From CAUZJO01 sp963580245 (lineage in GTDB: Bacteria; Sumerlaeota; Sumerlaeia; MVZB01): DNA of 28,059 nt. The translations under genes and the position numbers were made by a program. The notes under the pieces were generated by a model that was not told where the DNA came from, ran no database searches, and saw only the letters and a list, made by a program, of their open reading frames with translations. The stretch lies in NCBI GenBank assembly GCA_963580245.1, contig CAUZJO010000058.1, positions 1 to 28,059 on the forward strand, in the 5' to 3' direction. This document shows, piece by piece, positions 1 to 7,073 of this stretch; the first letter of the stretch is position 1, and each line of letters opens with the position of its first letter.

Positions 1-282
1 TCGGCGGCTGCGGACGGGGACCCCGACATAGGGCGTTTTCGCATTACGCTGGATCCTACTGCAGGCAATGGACCCCTGTGGGAAAGGCACAACGGAACCG
101 ACTGGGAGACGTGGGTGGACAAGCGCGGCATGACTGATGGGACCAATCCGTTCAGCTCGGCGACCGATTTCCAGGTGCTGATCAACTACGACGGTGGCAA
201 CGACGCCTTGTCACTCGATTATGTCCAGCTTACCTGCGACGGCCAAGTACCGGTTGAGATGTCGTCGTTTGTTGTCGAGTAG
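1..282 (+). CDS. C-terminal part of an unrecognised, probably secreted protein (5' truncated by window edge)
   Basis: The first reading frame is open from base 1 to a TAG at 280-282, giving the last 93 residues of a protein whose start lies outside the window. The fragment is rich in Asp, Gly, Asn and Thr (for example DGDPDIGRF and NYDGGNDALSLDYVQL), as in extracellular beta-sandwich domains. It ends PVEMSSFVVE, which resembles the PVELSSF-type stretch often seen near the C-terminus of secreted proteins in uncultivated bacteria. I recognise no family or catalytic motif. A hairpin followed by a T-rich stretch lies about 170 bases downstream. That it is coding rests on the open frame and the protein-like composition; the function is unknown. 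Confidence 0.55.
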   Translation, partial: SAAADGDPDIGRFRITLDPTAGNGPLWERHNGTDWETWVDKRGMTDGTNPFSSATDFQVLINYDGGNDALSLDYVQLTCDGQVPVEMSSFVVE

Positions 283-630
283 GGAGCGGGTCCAGAAACT
301 GCGGTCTCCATGACCCATCGTTTGGCTTTCAAACGCATCGCGAGGTTTGCCGTGATCGAACGGGACCCGGCCAGAGCCGGTGAGGCGAGGGCGTGGGAAT
401 TGCACGATTAAGAACTGTGTGTCAGCCAACCCACGGCTGACTGACTTTCGCGGCTTGGGAGCCTCGATTCGGCGCCCCAAGCTTCTTTTGGCTTGGCACC
501 TCTCAGGATTCGGGCCTCGCCCCCTCCAAACGAGCCGACTGGACTCCCAGACTCGGGCAAGAATGTGTCTATTGTTTACGACCAAGACCCCCTGAGGCCC
601 CTCCGTACGGAAAGGCAGGGGGGTGGGGGG
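283..630. other. Intergenic stretch without a convincing gene
   Basis: Short open frames exist on both strands, but their translations are Arg/Pro-rich and look like shadows. The stretch holds a 7-bp perfect stem (421-427 with 435-441), a larger hairpin with a T-rich tail (453-489), and a very G-rich run from 618. I see no RNA gene. Confidence 0.5.
453..489 (+). terminator. Candidate Rho-independent terminator after the first gene
   Basis: GCTTGGG (453-459) pairs perfectly with CCCAAGC (476-482), and GCC (461-463) can extend the pairing to GGC (471-473) across a small bulge, leaving a TCGATTC loop. The stem is followed by TTCTTTT. It lies about 170 bases past the stop of the gene ending at 282, which is rather far. 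Confidence 0.4.
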
Positions 631-633
631 GGG
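618..633 (+). repeat. G6-T-G9 homopolymer run
   Basis: Six G, one T and nine G lie directly before the recognisable part of the repeat-protein remnant. The run could be a real low-complexity tract or a site of length error; its position at the upstream edge of the damaged gene is suggestive. Confidence 0.6.
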
Positions 634-1226
634 TATCGCTGCCCAAGCGAGCTCATAGGAGTGTACACGCTACGGGCGGACCCCACACTTGCCCAGAGTA
701 CCCGCGCACCTACTACCCCAACGTCCGTGACTCAGCCGCCGCGCAGACCATCGCCCTGAGCGCGGGCACGGACGTCCCCAACATCGATTTCGCGCTGCCA
801 CGCGGGGGAACCATCAGCGGCACGGTGACCGACGCGGACTCGGCGACCCCCATTGCCGATGTGGACCTGGACTGTTTCGACAGCCTCGGCCGGCGGATCG
901 ATATCACGGCCCGCACCCAAGCCGACGGGACCTATCTCTATGGATCCCTTGCGCCGGGATCCTATTTTCTACGAGCTGATCCTTCGGCGAGACAAGGCCG
1001 CTTGGAGCAGTATTATCAGAACCAGTCCGATATTGGCCAGGCGATGCTGATCGATGTCGCCGCCGGTTCAGATACGTCCGGCATCAACTTTGCGATCGAG
1101 CCCGCGGGATGGATCGAAGGGGTCGTCATGACGGAGAGCTCCCAACCTTTAGCTGGCATCGATCTTGACCTTTTTGCGAGTTTAGTCTGTTTCGCCCTTG
1201 CCATCGACATGCTCCATTTGTGTTAA
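631..1226 (+). pseudogene. Remnant of a regulatory-like (CarboxypepD_reg / SdrD-B-like) repeat protein, frameshifted
   Basis: Two tandem beta-sandwich repeats can be read. The first starts in one frame (GVYTLRADPT, 658-687) and continues in another (PEYPRTYYPNVRDSA, from 693). The second reads SYFLRADPSARQGRLEQYYQ and then a matching GQAMLIDVAAGSDTSGINFAI. Aligning the two repeats gives eight residues between RADP[ST] and YY in both if one base is restored at about 687-700, so a single-base indel is the simplest explanation. A third repeat begins (PLAGIDLDLFAS) but then runs into unrelated residues and a TAA at 1224-1226. Upstream the similarity stops at the G-run. There is no credible start codon, ribosome binding site or signal peptide. 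Proteins with such repeats are usually large, secreted and surface-bound. I call it a broken gene; an assembly artefact is possible. Confidence 0.6.
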
Positions 1227-1232
1227 CAGGCC

Positions 1233-2348
1233 CTAGGTCGAGAACCGAGCGACACGGAACGCCTTGGGCGTCCTCGAGAGGACGCGGCGACCGTTGCGGG
1301 TGACCACGACCAGGTCTTCGATGCGTACGCCGCCGCGCCCCGGCAAGTATGCGCCCGGCTCGATCGTGATGACCATCCCCGCGCGCAGGATCTGTTGGCT
1401 GCGGTTGTTGAGCGTCGGGGCCTCGTGGATCTCCAGCCCCACGCCGTGGCCCAGGCCGTGAATGAAATAGCGCCCCAACCGGCGCGCTTTGAGCTTGTCT
1501 CGGGCGATGCGGTCCAGCTCGGCGCAGGCCACGCCGGGCTTGACGGCCGCCAATGCGGCTTGCTCGGCCTCCAGAACGGCGTCATAGAGCCGCCGCAGGC
1601 GCGGTTTGGGCGGGCGGCCGACGGCCACCACGCGCGTCATGTCCGAGCAATACCCCTCGACGACGACGCCCATATCGATCAGCAACAATTCACCGGCTTC
1701 CAGGGGGCGCTCCGCCGGGGAATAGTGAGGCCGCGAGCTGGTCATCCCGCTGGCGACGATGCAATCAAAGGAAAGCGCCCGCGCCCCGAGCCGATCGGCC
1801 TCGCCGCGAATGCGGTTGCGCACGTCCATCTCGGTCATCCCCGGCTCGATCCGTCCCGTGACGTTTTCAAAGATCTGGTCGGTCATCCGGGCGCTCTTTT
1901 CGATCAACTTGATCTCGGTGGGCGACTTGATCAGTCGCTGCTTGAGGATCAGCTCGCCGCACTCATGCCACTCGACCCCGGGGAGCAAACTCCGCCACTC
2001 ATCCACCGTTCCCCAAGCCGCCGAACCCTCGAAACCGACCGCCCGGGGCCGCGGGCCGCGCAGCAACCGCCCCAGGTCCTGGCGTGGCTTTCGCATCAGC
2101 CGCACGTCGATGTGGCGCACGGTTTCGCGCGCCGCTTCGATGTAGCGCCCGTCGACCAGCAGAAATGCCTCGCGCGGGGATATTACGAGGTACGAAAACG
2201 AGCAATGTAGGCCGGTCAGGTAAAAGGTGTTATGGCGGTCGTAAACGACCATCGCGTCGAGCTTGCGGCGCGCCAGTCCCTGCTGGGCCTTTTTGACGCG
2301 CCGGCCGTATTCGCGGCTTTGTGGATCGAATCGGGGCGAGGTGCTCAA
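1233..2348 (-). CDS. M24-family metallopeptidase (Xaa-Pro aminopeptidase / dipeptidase type)
   Basis: This 371-residue protein has the two-part layout of prolidase and aminopeptidase P: a creatinase-like N-terminal domain (about 15-135) and a pita-bread catalytic domain (about 145-365). All five expected metal ligands are visible: D225 (LLLIDMG), D236 (YCSDMTR), H301 (GLGHGVGLEIHEAP), E330 (ITIEPGAY) and E344 (VRIEDL). Members remove an N-terminal residue ahead of proline, or cleave Xaa-Pro dipeptides, in the cytoplasm using two metal ions. The start is TTG, overlapping the TGA of the upstream protease gene (TTGA); GAGGAGG lies about ten bases before it, which supports TTG over the internal ATG at codon 33. 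The two genes therefore look translationally coupled. Family assignment is firm, but pepP and pepQ cannot be told apart from sequence alone. Confidence 0.93.
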   Translation of the reverse strand: MSTSPRFDPQSREYGRRVKKAQQGLARRKLDAMVVYDRHNTFYLTGLHCSFSYLVISPREAFLLVDGRYIEAARETVRHIDVRLMRKPRQDLGRLLRGPRPRAVGFEGSAAWGTVDEWRSLLPGVEWHECGELILKQRLIKSPTEIKLIEKSARMTDQIFENVTGRIEPGMTEMDVRNRIRGEADRLGARALSFDCIVASGMTSSRPHYSPAERPLEAGELLLIDMGVVVEGYCSDMTRVVAVGRPPKPRLRRLYDAVLEAEQAALAAVKPGVACAELDRIARDKLKARRLGRYFIHGLGHGVGLEIHEAPTLNNRSQQILRAGMVITIEPGAYLPGRGGVRIEDLVVVTRNGRRVLSRTPKAFRVARFST

Positions 2349-3541
2349 TTGCGCCTGCCCTCCTCGATCATATATTCAAGATCGAGCCGCTGGTCGCCGC
2401 GGATGACGATCAGACCCATCTTCTCGCCCACGGTTCGGGTCCTGAACGTGCCATCGAAGTCGTTTTTATTGCGAATCTCGATGTCATCGACCGCGACGAT
2501 GACGTCGCCCGGTTCCAGACCGGCGCGCTCGGCCGGTCCGCCGATATCGATCGCGCGCACCAGCGCCCCCTCGCGGGCCTGCAGCCGGAGCATCTGGATG
2601 ATGGGCGGCGTGAGGCTTAGCACCTCGAGGTCAATGCGCAGGGCGCGCAGTTCCCCGTAACGCATGATCTCCTCGGCCACGCGTTTGGCGCGGTTGATCG
2701 GTATGGAGAACCCCACGCTTGAGGAATCGCCCGAGCGCGAGAAGATGAACGTATTGATGCCGATCACCTCGGCGTCCATGTTGATCAGCGGCCCGCCGCT
2801 GTTGCCGGGGTTGATCGCCGCGTCGGTTTGGATCATGTGCTCGTACGTCCGCTGATACCCGCGTGAGGATTGGGGGCGGAACGACCGGTTGAGCGCGCTG
2901 ATGACGCCCGCCGAAACCGACGGACGCGGGTCCTCGATGAGCGGCCCAAACGGGTTGCCGATCGCCAGAACCGGCTCGCCGATCATGATGTCATCCGAGT
3001 CGCCCAGTTTGATCACCGGCAGCTCCTCGCCTTGGCCCAGTTTCTCGATCTTGAGCAGGGCCACGTCCACGTAGACGTCCGCGTCGAGCAGTTCGGCAGA
3101 GAACATGCGCTGGTCGGTCAGCGTGATGTTGATGCTGTCCGCATCCTCGACGACGTGATAATTGGTCACCACATGCCCCTGCTCGTCCATGATGAATCCC
3201 GACCCCAGATACGGCAGATTCTCGGTGCGCGGACCGAACCGGTAGGGGGCGAAGAACAGGTCGTCATAGAACCGGTTATATTGACGGCCATAGGTCGTCT
3301 TGGTCACGCCGATGCTGACGACCGCCGGGCTGACCTCGCGGGCGATGTCGACGTTTCTGGTGTGGCGCACCGATTCGCCGGCCGCGACGGCGGCCCGGGC
3401 GTCGCTGACAAGATTGAATCCCGCGAGCGGGCCCCGGGCGTTTACCGCGGGCCGCGTGCGCGTCAAGTTCAGTCCCGCGCCCAACCCGAACCCAAAGACG
3501 CCAAGGCCGATCATCACGCCAAGCCATTTCATCCATCTCAT
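2345..3541 (-). CDS. HtrA/DegP-type serine protease with one PDZ domain
   Basis: The protein has 398 residues. An N-terminal hydrophobic segment (about 5-24) anchors or exports it, and a trypsin-like domain follows (about 62-285). The catalytic triad is H129 (TNYHVVE), D159 (VDVALLKIE) and S248 (NPGNSGGPL). A single PDZ domain (about 305-395) contains GGPAERAGLEPGDVIVAVD. DegP proper has two PDZ domains and DegS one, so the layout is DegS-like. Such enzymes degrade or process misfolded proteins in the periplasm. An insertion of about 20 residues (GRQYNRFYDDLFFAPYRF) before the catalytic domain resembles the flexible loop of DegP. The ATG has AGAGGA nine bases upstream and an extended -10-like box about 60 bases upstream. 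The 3' end overlaps the M24 peptidase gene, suggesting joint handling of protein and peptide breakdown. Confidence 0.95.
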   Translation of the reverse strand: MRWMKWLGVMIGLGVFGFGLGAGLNLTRTRPAVNARGPLAGFNLVSDARAAVAAGESVRHTRNVDIAREVSPAVVSIGVTKTTYGRQYNRFYDDLFFAPYRFGPRTENLPYLGSGFIMDEQGHVVTNYHVVEDADSINITLTDQRMFSAELLDADVYVDVALLKIEKLGQGEELPVIKLGDSDDIMIGEPVLAIGNPFGPLIEDPRPSVSAGVISALNRSFRPQSSRGYQRTYEHMIQTDAAINPGNSGGPLINMDAEVIGINTFIFSRSGDSSSVGFSIPINRAKRVAEEIMRYGELRALRIDLEVLSLTPPIIQMLRLQAREGALVRAIDIGGPAERAGLEPGDVIVAVDDIEIRNKNDFDGTFRTRTVGEKMGLIVIRGDQRLDLEYMIEEGRRN

Positions 3542-3602
3542 AATACTGTCCTCTTACATCTCCCGTCTCTCTGGAATATGACACGAGAAGGTCGGGAATG
3601 TT

Positions 3603-3611
3603 TTTATATCA
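3603..3611 (-). promoter_or_regulatory. Possible extended -10 promoter element for the protease-peptidase pair
   Basis: On the minus strand this reads TGATATAAA, matching the extended -10 form TGnTATAAT. It lies about 62 bases upstream of the protease ATG. No good -35 box was seen, so the call is tentative. Confidence 0.35.
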
Positions 3612-3733
3612 CAATCAGGGGAGAATATGGAAACCTGGCGGGGATTCTGAGTTTACAGTCACGCTTGGCCACGACTCATCGACGATGGAACGGCGCATTG
3701 CGTGAGGTCGCGGACTCACCGAGGGGGGGGCGA

Positions 3734-4138
3734 TTACTCGTAATCCTCGGTAATCTGGACCATCTGCTGCATTTGCGAGGCCGGGGCCGGAAAGTGTTGG
3801 GTGCAGTATACCTGAGCGTCCTGACCGCGTAGATAGACCCCGGCCCCCGGGCAGGGCGGAATGTTGATTCTGCGCCGGATGATGTCCATGTTCATCGTCA
3901 TGTTTGGATTCGTGATCAACAGGCGGGTCAGATCGGTCTTGATCGCGTTGCGGTTCAGCATGCACGTCGAGACGCGCGATCGGTCGATCTGGGTTTGGGC
4001 GGTGGTGACCTTGCTGACCGGATCGCGAGACATCGGCCCCTTCATCACCACGACCATGATAATGACCAGGACGATCAGGACGCCGATGAGATAAAAGCCG
4101 CGTCGGCCCGCCGCCGGAGAAAATCGTGTCCATCGCAT
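3734..4138 (-). CDS. Type-IV-prepilin-like small membrane protein
   Basis: This 134-residue protein begins with a short basic leader ending RRG, followed by the hydrophobic stretch FYLIGVLIVLVIIMVVVM. That is the pattern of a prepilin cleavage site (G14/F15) and N-terminal helix. The usual Glu at mature position 5 is replaced by Gly (G19). The rest fits a pseudopilin-like pattern: C59-xx-N, then PPCPGAGVYLRG with C96, then VYCTQH with C112. Pseudopilins assemble into short filaments of type II secretion or pilus systems after cleavage by a prepilin peptidase. No pilus or secretion genes are nearby. The ATG is preceded by AAAGGAG with good spacing. Lack of Glu5 is known in tip pseudopilins of the GspK kind, so it may be a minor or divergent form. 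Confidence 0.6.
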   Translation of the reverse strand: MRWTRFSPAAGRRGFYLIGVLIVLVIIMVVVMKGPMSRDPVSKVTTAQTQIDRSRVSTCMLNRNAIKTDLTRLLITNPNMTMNMDIIRRRINIPPCPGAGVYLRGQDAQVYCTQHFPAPASQMQQMVQITEDYE

Positions 4139-4330
4139 GGGTCAAGACTCCTTTCAATGGATCCGATACCCTATCCTGCCTTAATTATCGGACGCGGGGC
4201 CACCCGCGGGCAAGCACGATCCGAGTTTTTTCAATGAAATCATACGCCTTCCGATCATATCATCTCAAAATCCGAGACCATCCCATCGGTCGAAGGGACG
4301 ATCGGGCTCGGCTTACGAGGGACACGCGGC

Positions 4331-5083
4331 ATGAACCTTGATGGCAAAGTCATTTGGATCACCGGGGCGGCGCGGCGGCTGGGGCGCGAGCTGGCGTTGG
4401 ACTTGGCCGGCCGCGGGGCCGACATTGCCGTCCACTACGCTTCTTCTCGGCAAGAGGCCGAGGAGGTCGCCGGGCTGGTCAAAGCAAAAGGCTGTCGTGC
4501 GTTGGCCGTCCAGGCCGACCTGGCCCGCGTGGACCAGATTCGGGCCTGCGCCCGGCGAATCCATGAGACATTCGGGCGTCTGGACGTGTTGATCAACAGT
4601 GCCTCCAACTTCCTGCGCGCCAAGTGGCGTGACGTGACCGAGGAGGACTGGGACCGGAGCCTTGACGTCAATCTCAAGGGCCCCTTCTTCTGTGCCCAGG
4701 AGGCCGCCAAGCGCATGATCGAGGGCGAGGGCGGCAAAATCATCAATCTGGCCGACAGCGCGGCCCTGCGACCCAACAAGCACTACGCCCCCTACCTGAT
4801 ATCCAAAGGGGGGATCGTCACGATGACGCGGATCCTGGCACTGGAGCTGGCCCCACGCATCCAGGTCAACGCCGTCGCCCCCGGCGTGGTGCTCCCGCCG
4901 GCGGGGACCAGCGAGGAGGTCATCAAGAAGCTGGAGCGGCAAATCCCGTTGGGCCGTGTCGGTTCGCCCCAGGATATCGTGGCCGCCGTCGCGTTCCTCC
5001 TGGAGGGGTCGGATTATATCACCGGTCAGGTGTTGTGCGTGGATGGGGGCCGCACCATCGCCCAGCCCTCCCGGCCCGAATGA
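4331..5083 (+). CDS. Short-chain dehydrogenase/reductase, pteridine-reductase-like
   Basis: A 250-residue classical SDR with a Rossmann fold. The cofactor loop is TGAARRLGRE (11-20); the Arg-Arg pair is typical of NADPH-using pteridine reductases (FolM/PTR1-like). Other landmarks are QADLA (61-65), NSASNF in place of the usual NNAG (about 89-94), N114 in DVNLKG, and catalytic S143, Y155 and K159 (YLISK). The C-terminus has GQVLCVDGG, typical of SDRs. It probably reduces a small carbonyl or pterin substrate in the cytoplasm, but the substrate cannot be read from sequence. AGGGA sits about nine bases before the ATG. It is convergent with the next gene, with only six bases between the stop codons. 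Confidence 0.9.
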   Translation: MNLDGKVIWITGAARRLGRELALDLAGRGADIAVHYASSRQEAEEVAGLVKAKGCRALAVQADLARVDQIRACARRIHETFGRLDVLINSASNFLRAKWRDVTEEDWDRSLDVNLKGPFFCAQEAAKRMIEGEGGKIINLADSAALRPNKHYAPYLISKGGIVTMTRILALELAPRIQVNAVAPGVVLPPAGTSEEVIKKLERQIPLGRVGSPQDIVAAVAFLLEGSDYITGQVLCVDGGRTIAQPSRPE

Positions 5084-5089
5084 GTCGAG

Positions 5090-5722
5090 TCAGTCCGCGG
5101 CGCCCACGTCGGGGGAGTCATCGCGCAATCTGAACCGCGTATACTTATCAAACTCCTCTTTCCGAATGAATCGGCGAACGATGCCGATCTGGACCGCGAT
5201 GAACACGATCAGCGAGATGATCAACGCGGGCGTTTGATGTTGAGGCGGCACTCCGTGCGTGAACATGATCGCCCCCACGACCGACGTGACGACGGCGACG
5301 ATAAAGCGGCGCAATTGAATCAGGAGCAGGCCCCCGACCAGCGCTCCAAGCCCCACAACGAGCCACTGCGCCCACTCCCCGTAACTCTGCGCCAGACCGG
5401 CCAGCGGCTCGCGTCCCAGCAACTGCCAGGCATACGCACCGCCAAGGCTGGCCCCCGTGGCGAAGAAGAAGTACAGCTGCAAGGCCCGGATCAGAAGGAT
5501 GCCGGCCACGCCGCCGACCACCAGTCCAACCCCCGTCAAGAACGTCTCGGCCCAGGGGGCTTGGATAAAGCCGCTCAATAGGAATCCGAGCGCGCCGCCG
5601 GCACCCGCCCCCAGGGCCGCCCCGATCAGGGGCACCCCCGCCCAGTAGAGCAGCCAGCCGAGCAGGCCCACGGCCAGTCCAGATCCGATCCAAATCCAGT
5701 CCAATTCTGGTATTGTGTCCAT
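5090..5722 (-). CDS. Multi-pass membrane protein (DUF4203/TMEM198-like)
   Basis: The protein has 210 residues with about six hydrophobic helices (roughly 12-30, 32-50, 60-80, 83-103, 118-137 and 140-180), many rich in small Gly/Ala residues, followed by a charged cytoplasmic tail (RRFIRKEEFDKYTRF). The Gly-rich packing pattern recalls the DUF4203 family, which has no well-defined role. The ATG at 5720-5722 has no clear Shine-Dalgarno sequence. recX is divergent from it, 119 bases away. Confidence 0.65.
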   Translation of the reverse strand: MDTIPELDWIWIGSGLAVGLLGWLLYWAGVPLIGAALGAGAGGALGFLLSGFIQAPWAETFLTGVGLVVGGVAGILLIRALQLYFFFATGASLGGAYAWQLLGREPLAGLAQSYGEWAQWLVVGLGALVGGLLLIQLRRFIVAVVTSVVGAIMFTHGVPPQHQTPALIISLIVFIAVQIGIVRRFIRKEEFDKYTRFRLRDDSPDVGAAD

Positions 5723-5841
5723 GGAAACCGCGCCGATCGGGCGAAGAAGGGGTTATCAGTCCACGATACGGCATTGTGGGCGAGCTCCGGCCCGAGCGCA
5801 ACGAAAAATCAATTTTGCTCATCGAATGAGATCGAGACGCG

Positions 5842-6528
5842 ATGCCGGTAGACTCAGGGCGGATTACGGAATTGGGGATCGAGGCTGGGCGCGGCCACAA
5901 GCGGGTCGTTGTTTGCCTGGATGGCGAACGCTGGGCCGCATTGGACCCCGAGACGATTCTCTTCGAACGGATCGAGCGCGGCCAGACCCTCGACCGCAAG
6001 CGCCAAGAGGCAATCCTGGCCCGCGACGAGGCCGTCCGGGCCCGGCAAGCGGCCGCCCGCCACGCCGCCGCGCGTCTTCGCACTCGGAACGAATCGGAGC
6101 AATACCTCAAAAAGCGCGGCTTCTCGCGCCGGGCAATCGAGTCGGCCCTAAAGGAGCTGATCGACTCGGGAACGATTGACGACGAGAGGGCGGCCGACGC
6201 TCTCGTCCGGCGCCTCCGCCGCCGTCGCGACGTGGGGCCTCGGCGCCTCGATGCCGAGTTGCTTGCTCGCGGCGTCACCCCCGAGCGGGCCGAGGCGCAC
6301 GCGGCCCGGGCCTTGAAGGGGACGGACGTTGCGGACGAGTGCGTGGCCCTGGCGCGGCGCGCGGCGGCGCGCTACCGGCCGCTCGACGACGCGGGCCGGC
6401 GGCGCAAACTGGCCGCATTTCTCCTGCGGCGGGGTTACCCCAAAGAAACCGTCGAGGCGGCCCTGGAGCGGATTGTCCGTGAACAGGGAATCGTTGCCGA
6501 CGAGAACGAAGAGGATTTTGGACCATAA
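5842..6528 (+). CDS. recX: RecX-family regulator of RecA
   Basis: This 228-residue protein has the three-helix repeats of RecX: SEQYLKKRGFSRRAIESALK (about 92-111), ERAADALVRRLRRRRDVGPR (about 115-134) and a C-terminal repeat with AAFLLRRGYPKETVEAALE. The first 70 residues resemble the variable N-terminal region. RecX binds RecA filaments and limits their growth and activity. recA itself is not in the window, so regulation in trans is implied. The protein is very Arg- and Ala-rich, in keeping with high local GC. The ATG has only a weak purine-rich sequence upstream (GAGA). Confidence 0.85.
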   Translation: MPVDSGRITELGIEAGRGHKRVVVCLDGERWAALDPETILFERIERGQTLDRKRQEAILARDEAVRARQAAARHAAARLRTRNESEQYLKKRGFSRRAIESALKELIDSGTIDDERAADALVRRLRRRRDVGPRRLDAELLARGVTPERAEAHAARALKGTDVADECVALARRAAARYRPLDDAGRRRKLAAFLLRRGYPKETVEAALERIVREQGIVADENEEDFGP

Positions 6529-6570
6529 CACAACGAATCGTCGGGTCCGCGCCGTTCTCCTTGATAAACT

Positions 6571-7022
6571 TCAAGCCTGTTCACCCGTGGCCTCTTGGCA
6601 TGATTGAGGGGCCTTTACGGTCGGCTTTTTATTTGCCGGATCCGCCGCGGGGTCGCCACCAAGGTGAACACCCTGATATACCACCCAGGCCCTTAAAGCA
6701 CTCATGCCATCATCTTTACACATTTTCTGAAGAAGCCTGTCAGCGCGATCTCTGTGCTTCTTTTTATCGAGATACCCCTCTCTCATTAATTGATATAATG
6801 CGTCGTGAACTAAAGAACCCCTCATGAAGTTTAGAGTGTCAATGGCCGGTCCTGAAGGTCCATCCCACAAATAGCCCTTTTTATAGTTAGATTGCCCTCG
6901 GTTGTTAATTCTATATAATCATTACAGCAAATATTCAGATCATCGGGCATGATGTTTATTTTATCATGATAAGTCTCCACCAGTTGGTAATTATAGCCTT
7001 TTTTATATGATATGCACTTCAT
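6571..7022 (-). pseudogene. DUF1353-family gene with a one-base frameshift
   Basis: Two overlapping minus-strand frames together give one DUF1353-like protein. The first (ATG at 7022) reads MKCISYKKGYNYQLVE to NLTIK and then runs out of frame to a stop at 6831. The second resumes as KKGYLWDGPSGPAIDT and continues NFMRGSLVHDALYQLM, the family signature with its His-Asp pair, to a TGA at 6571-6573. The frames meet at five A's followed by GGG (minus strand, 6878-6882). One extra A would restore a continuous protein of about 150 residues. The DNA is clearly more AT-rich than its neighbours, suggesting horizontal acquisition; DUF1353 genes are common in phages and islands. The function is unknown. 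The lesion may be a real mutation or a homopolymer sequencing error. Confidence 0.75.
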
Positions 7023-7073
7023 TGCGGTTCGCTTGTCGGCTCATAAAACGGTGGGCACGCTGGGGGACTGGAT

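Noticed and set aside
618..633. G-quadruplex regulatory element
   Set aside because: Only two long G-runs separated by one T; it lies at the edge of a damaged gene with no promoter or start nearby.
2870..3832. 320-residue plus-strand open frame opposite the HtrA gene
   Set aside because: Antisense shadow; the minus strand carries the full protease triad and PDZ domain.
5148..6278. 376-residue minus-strand open frame
   Set aside because: Arg/Ser-rich translation spanning two real genes in the wrong frame.
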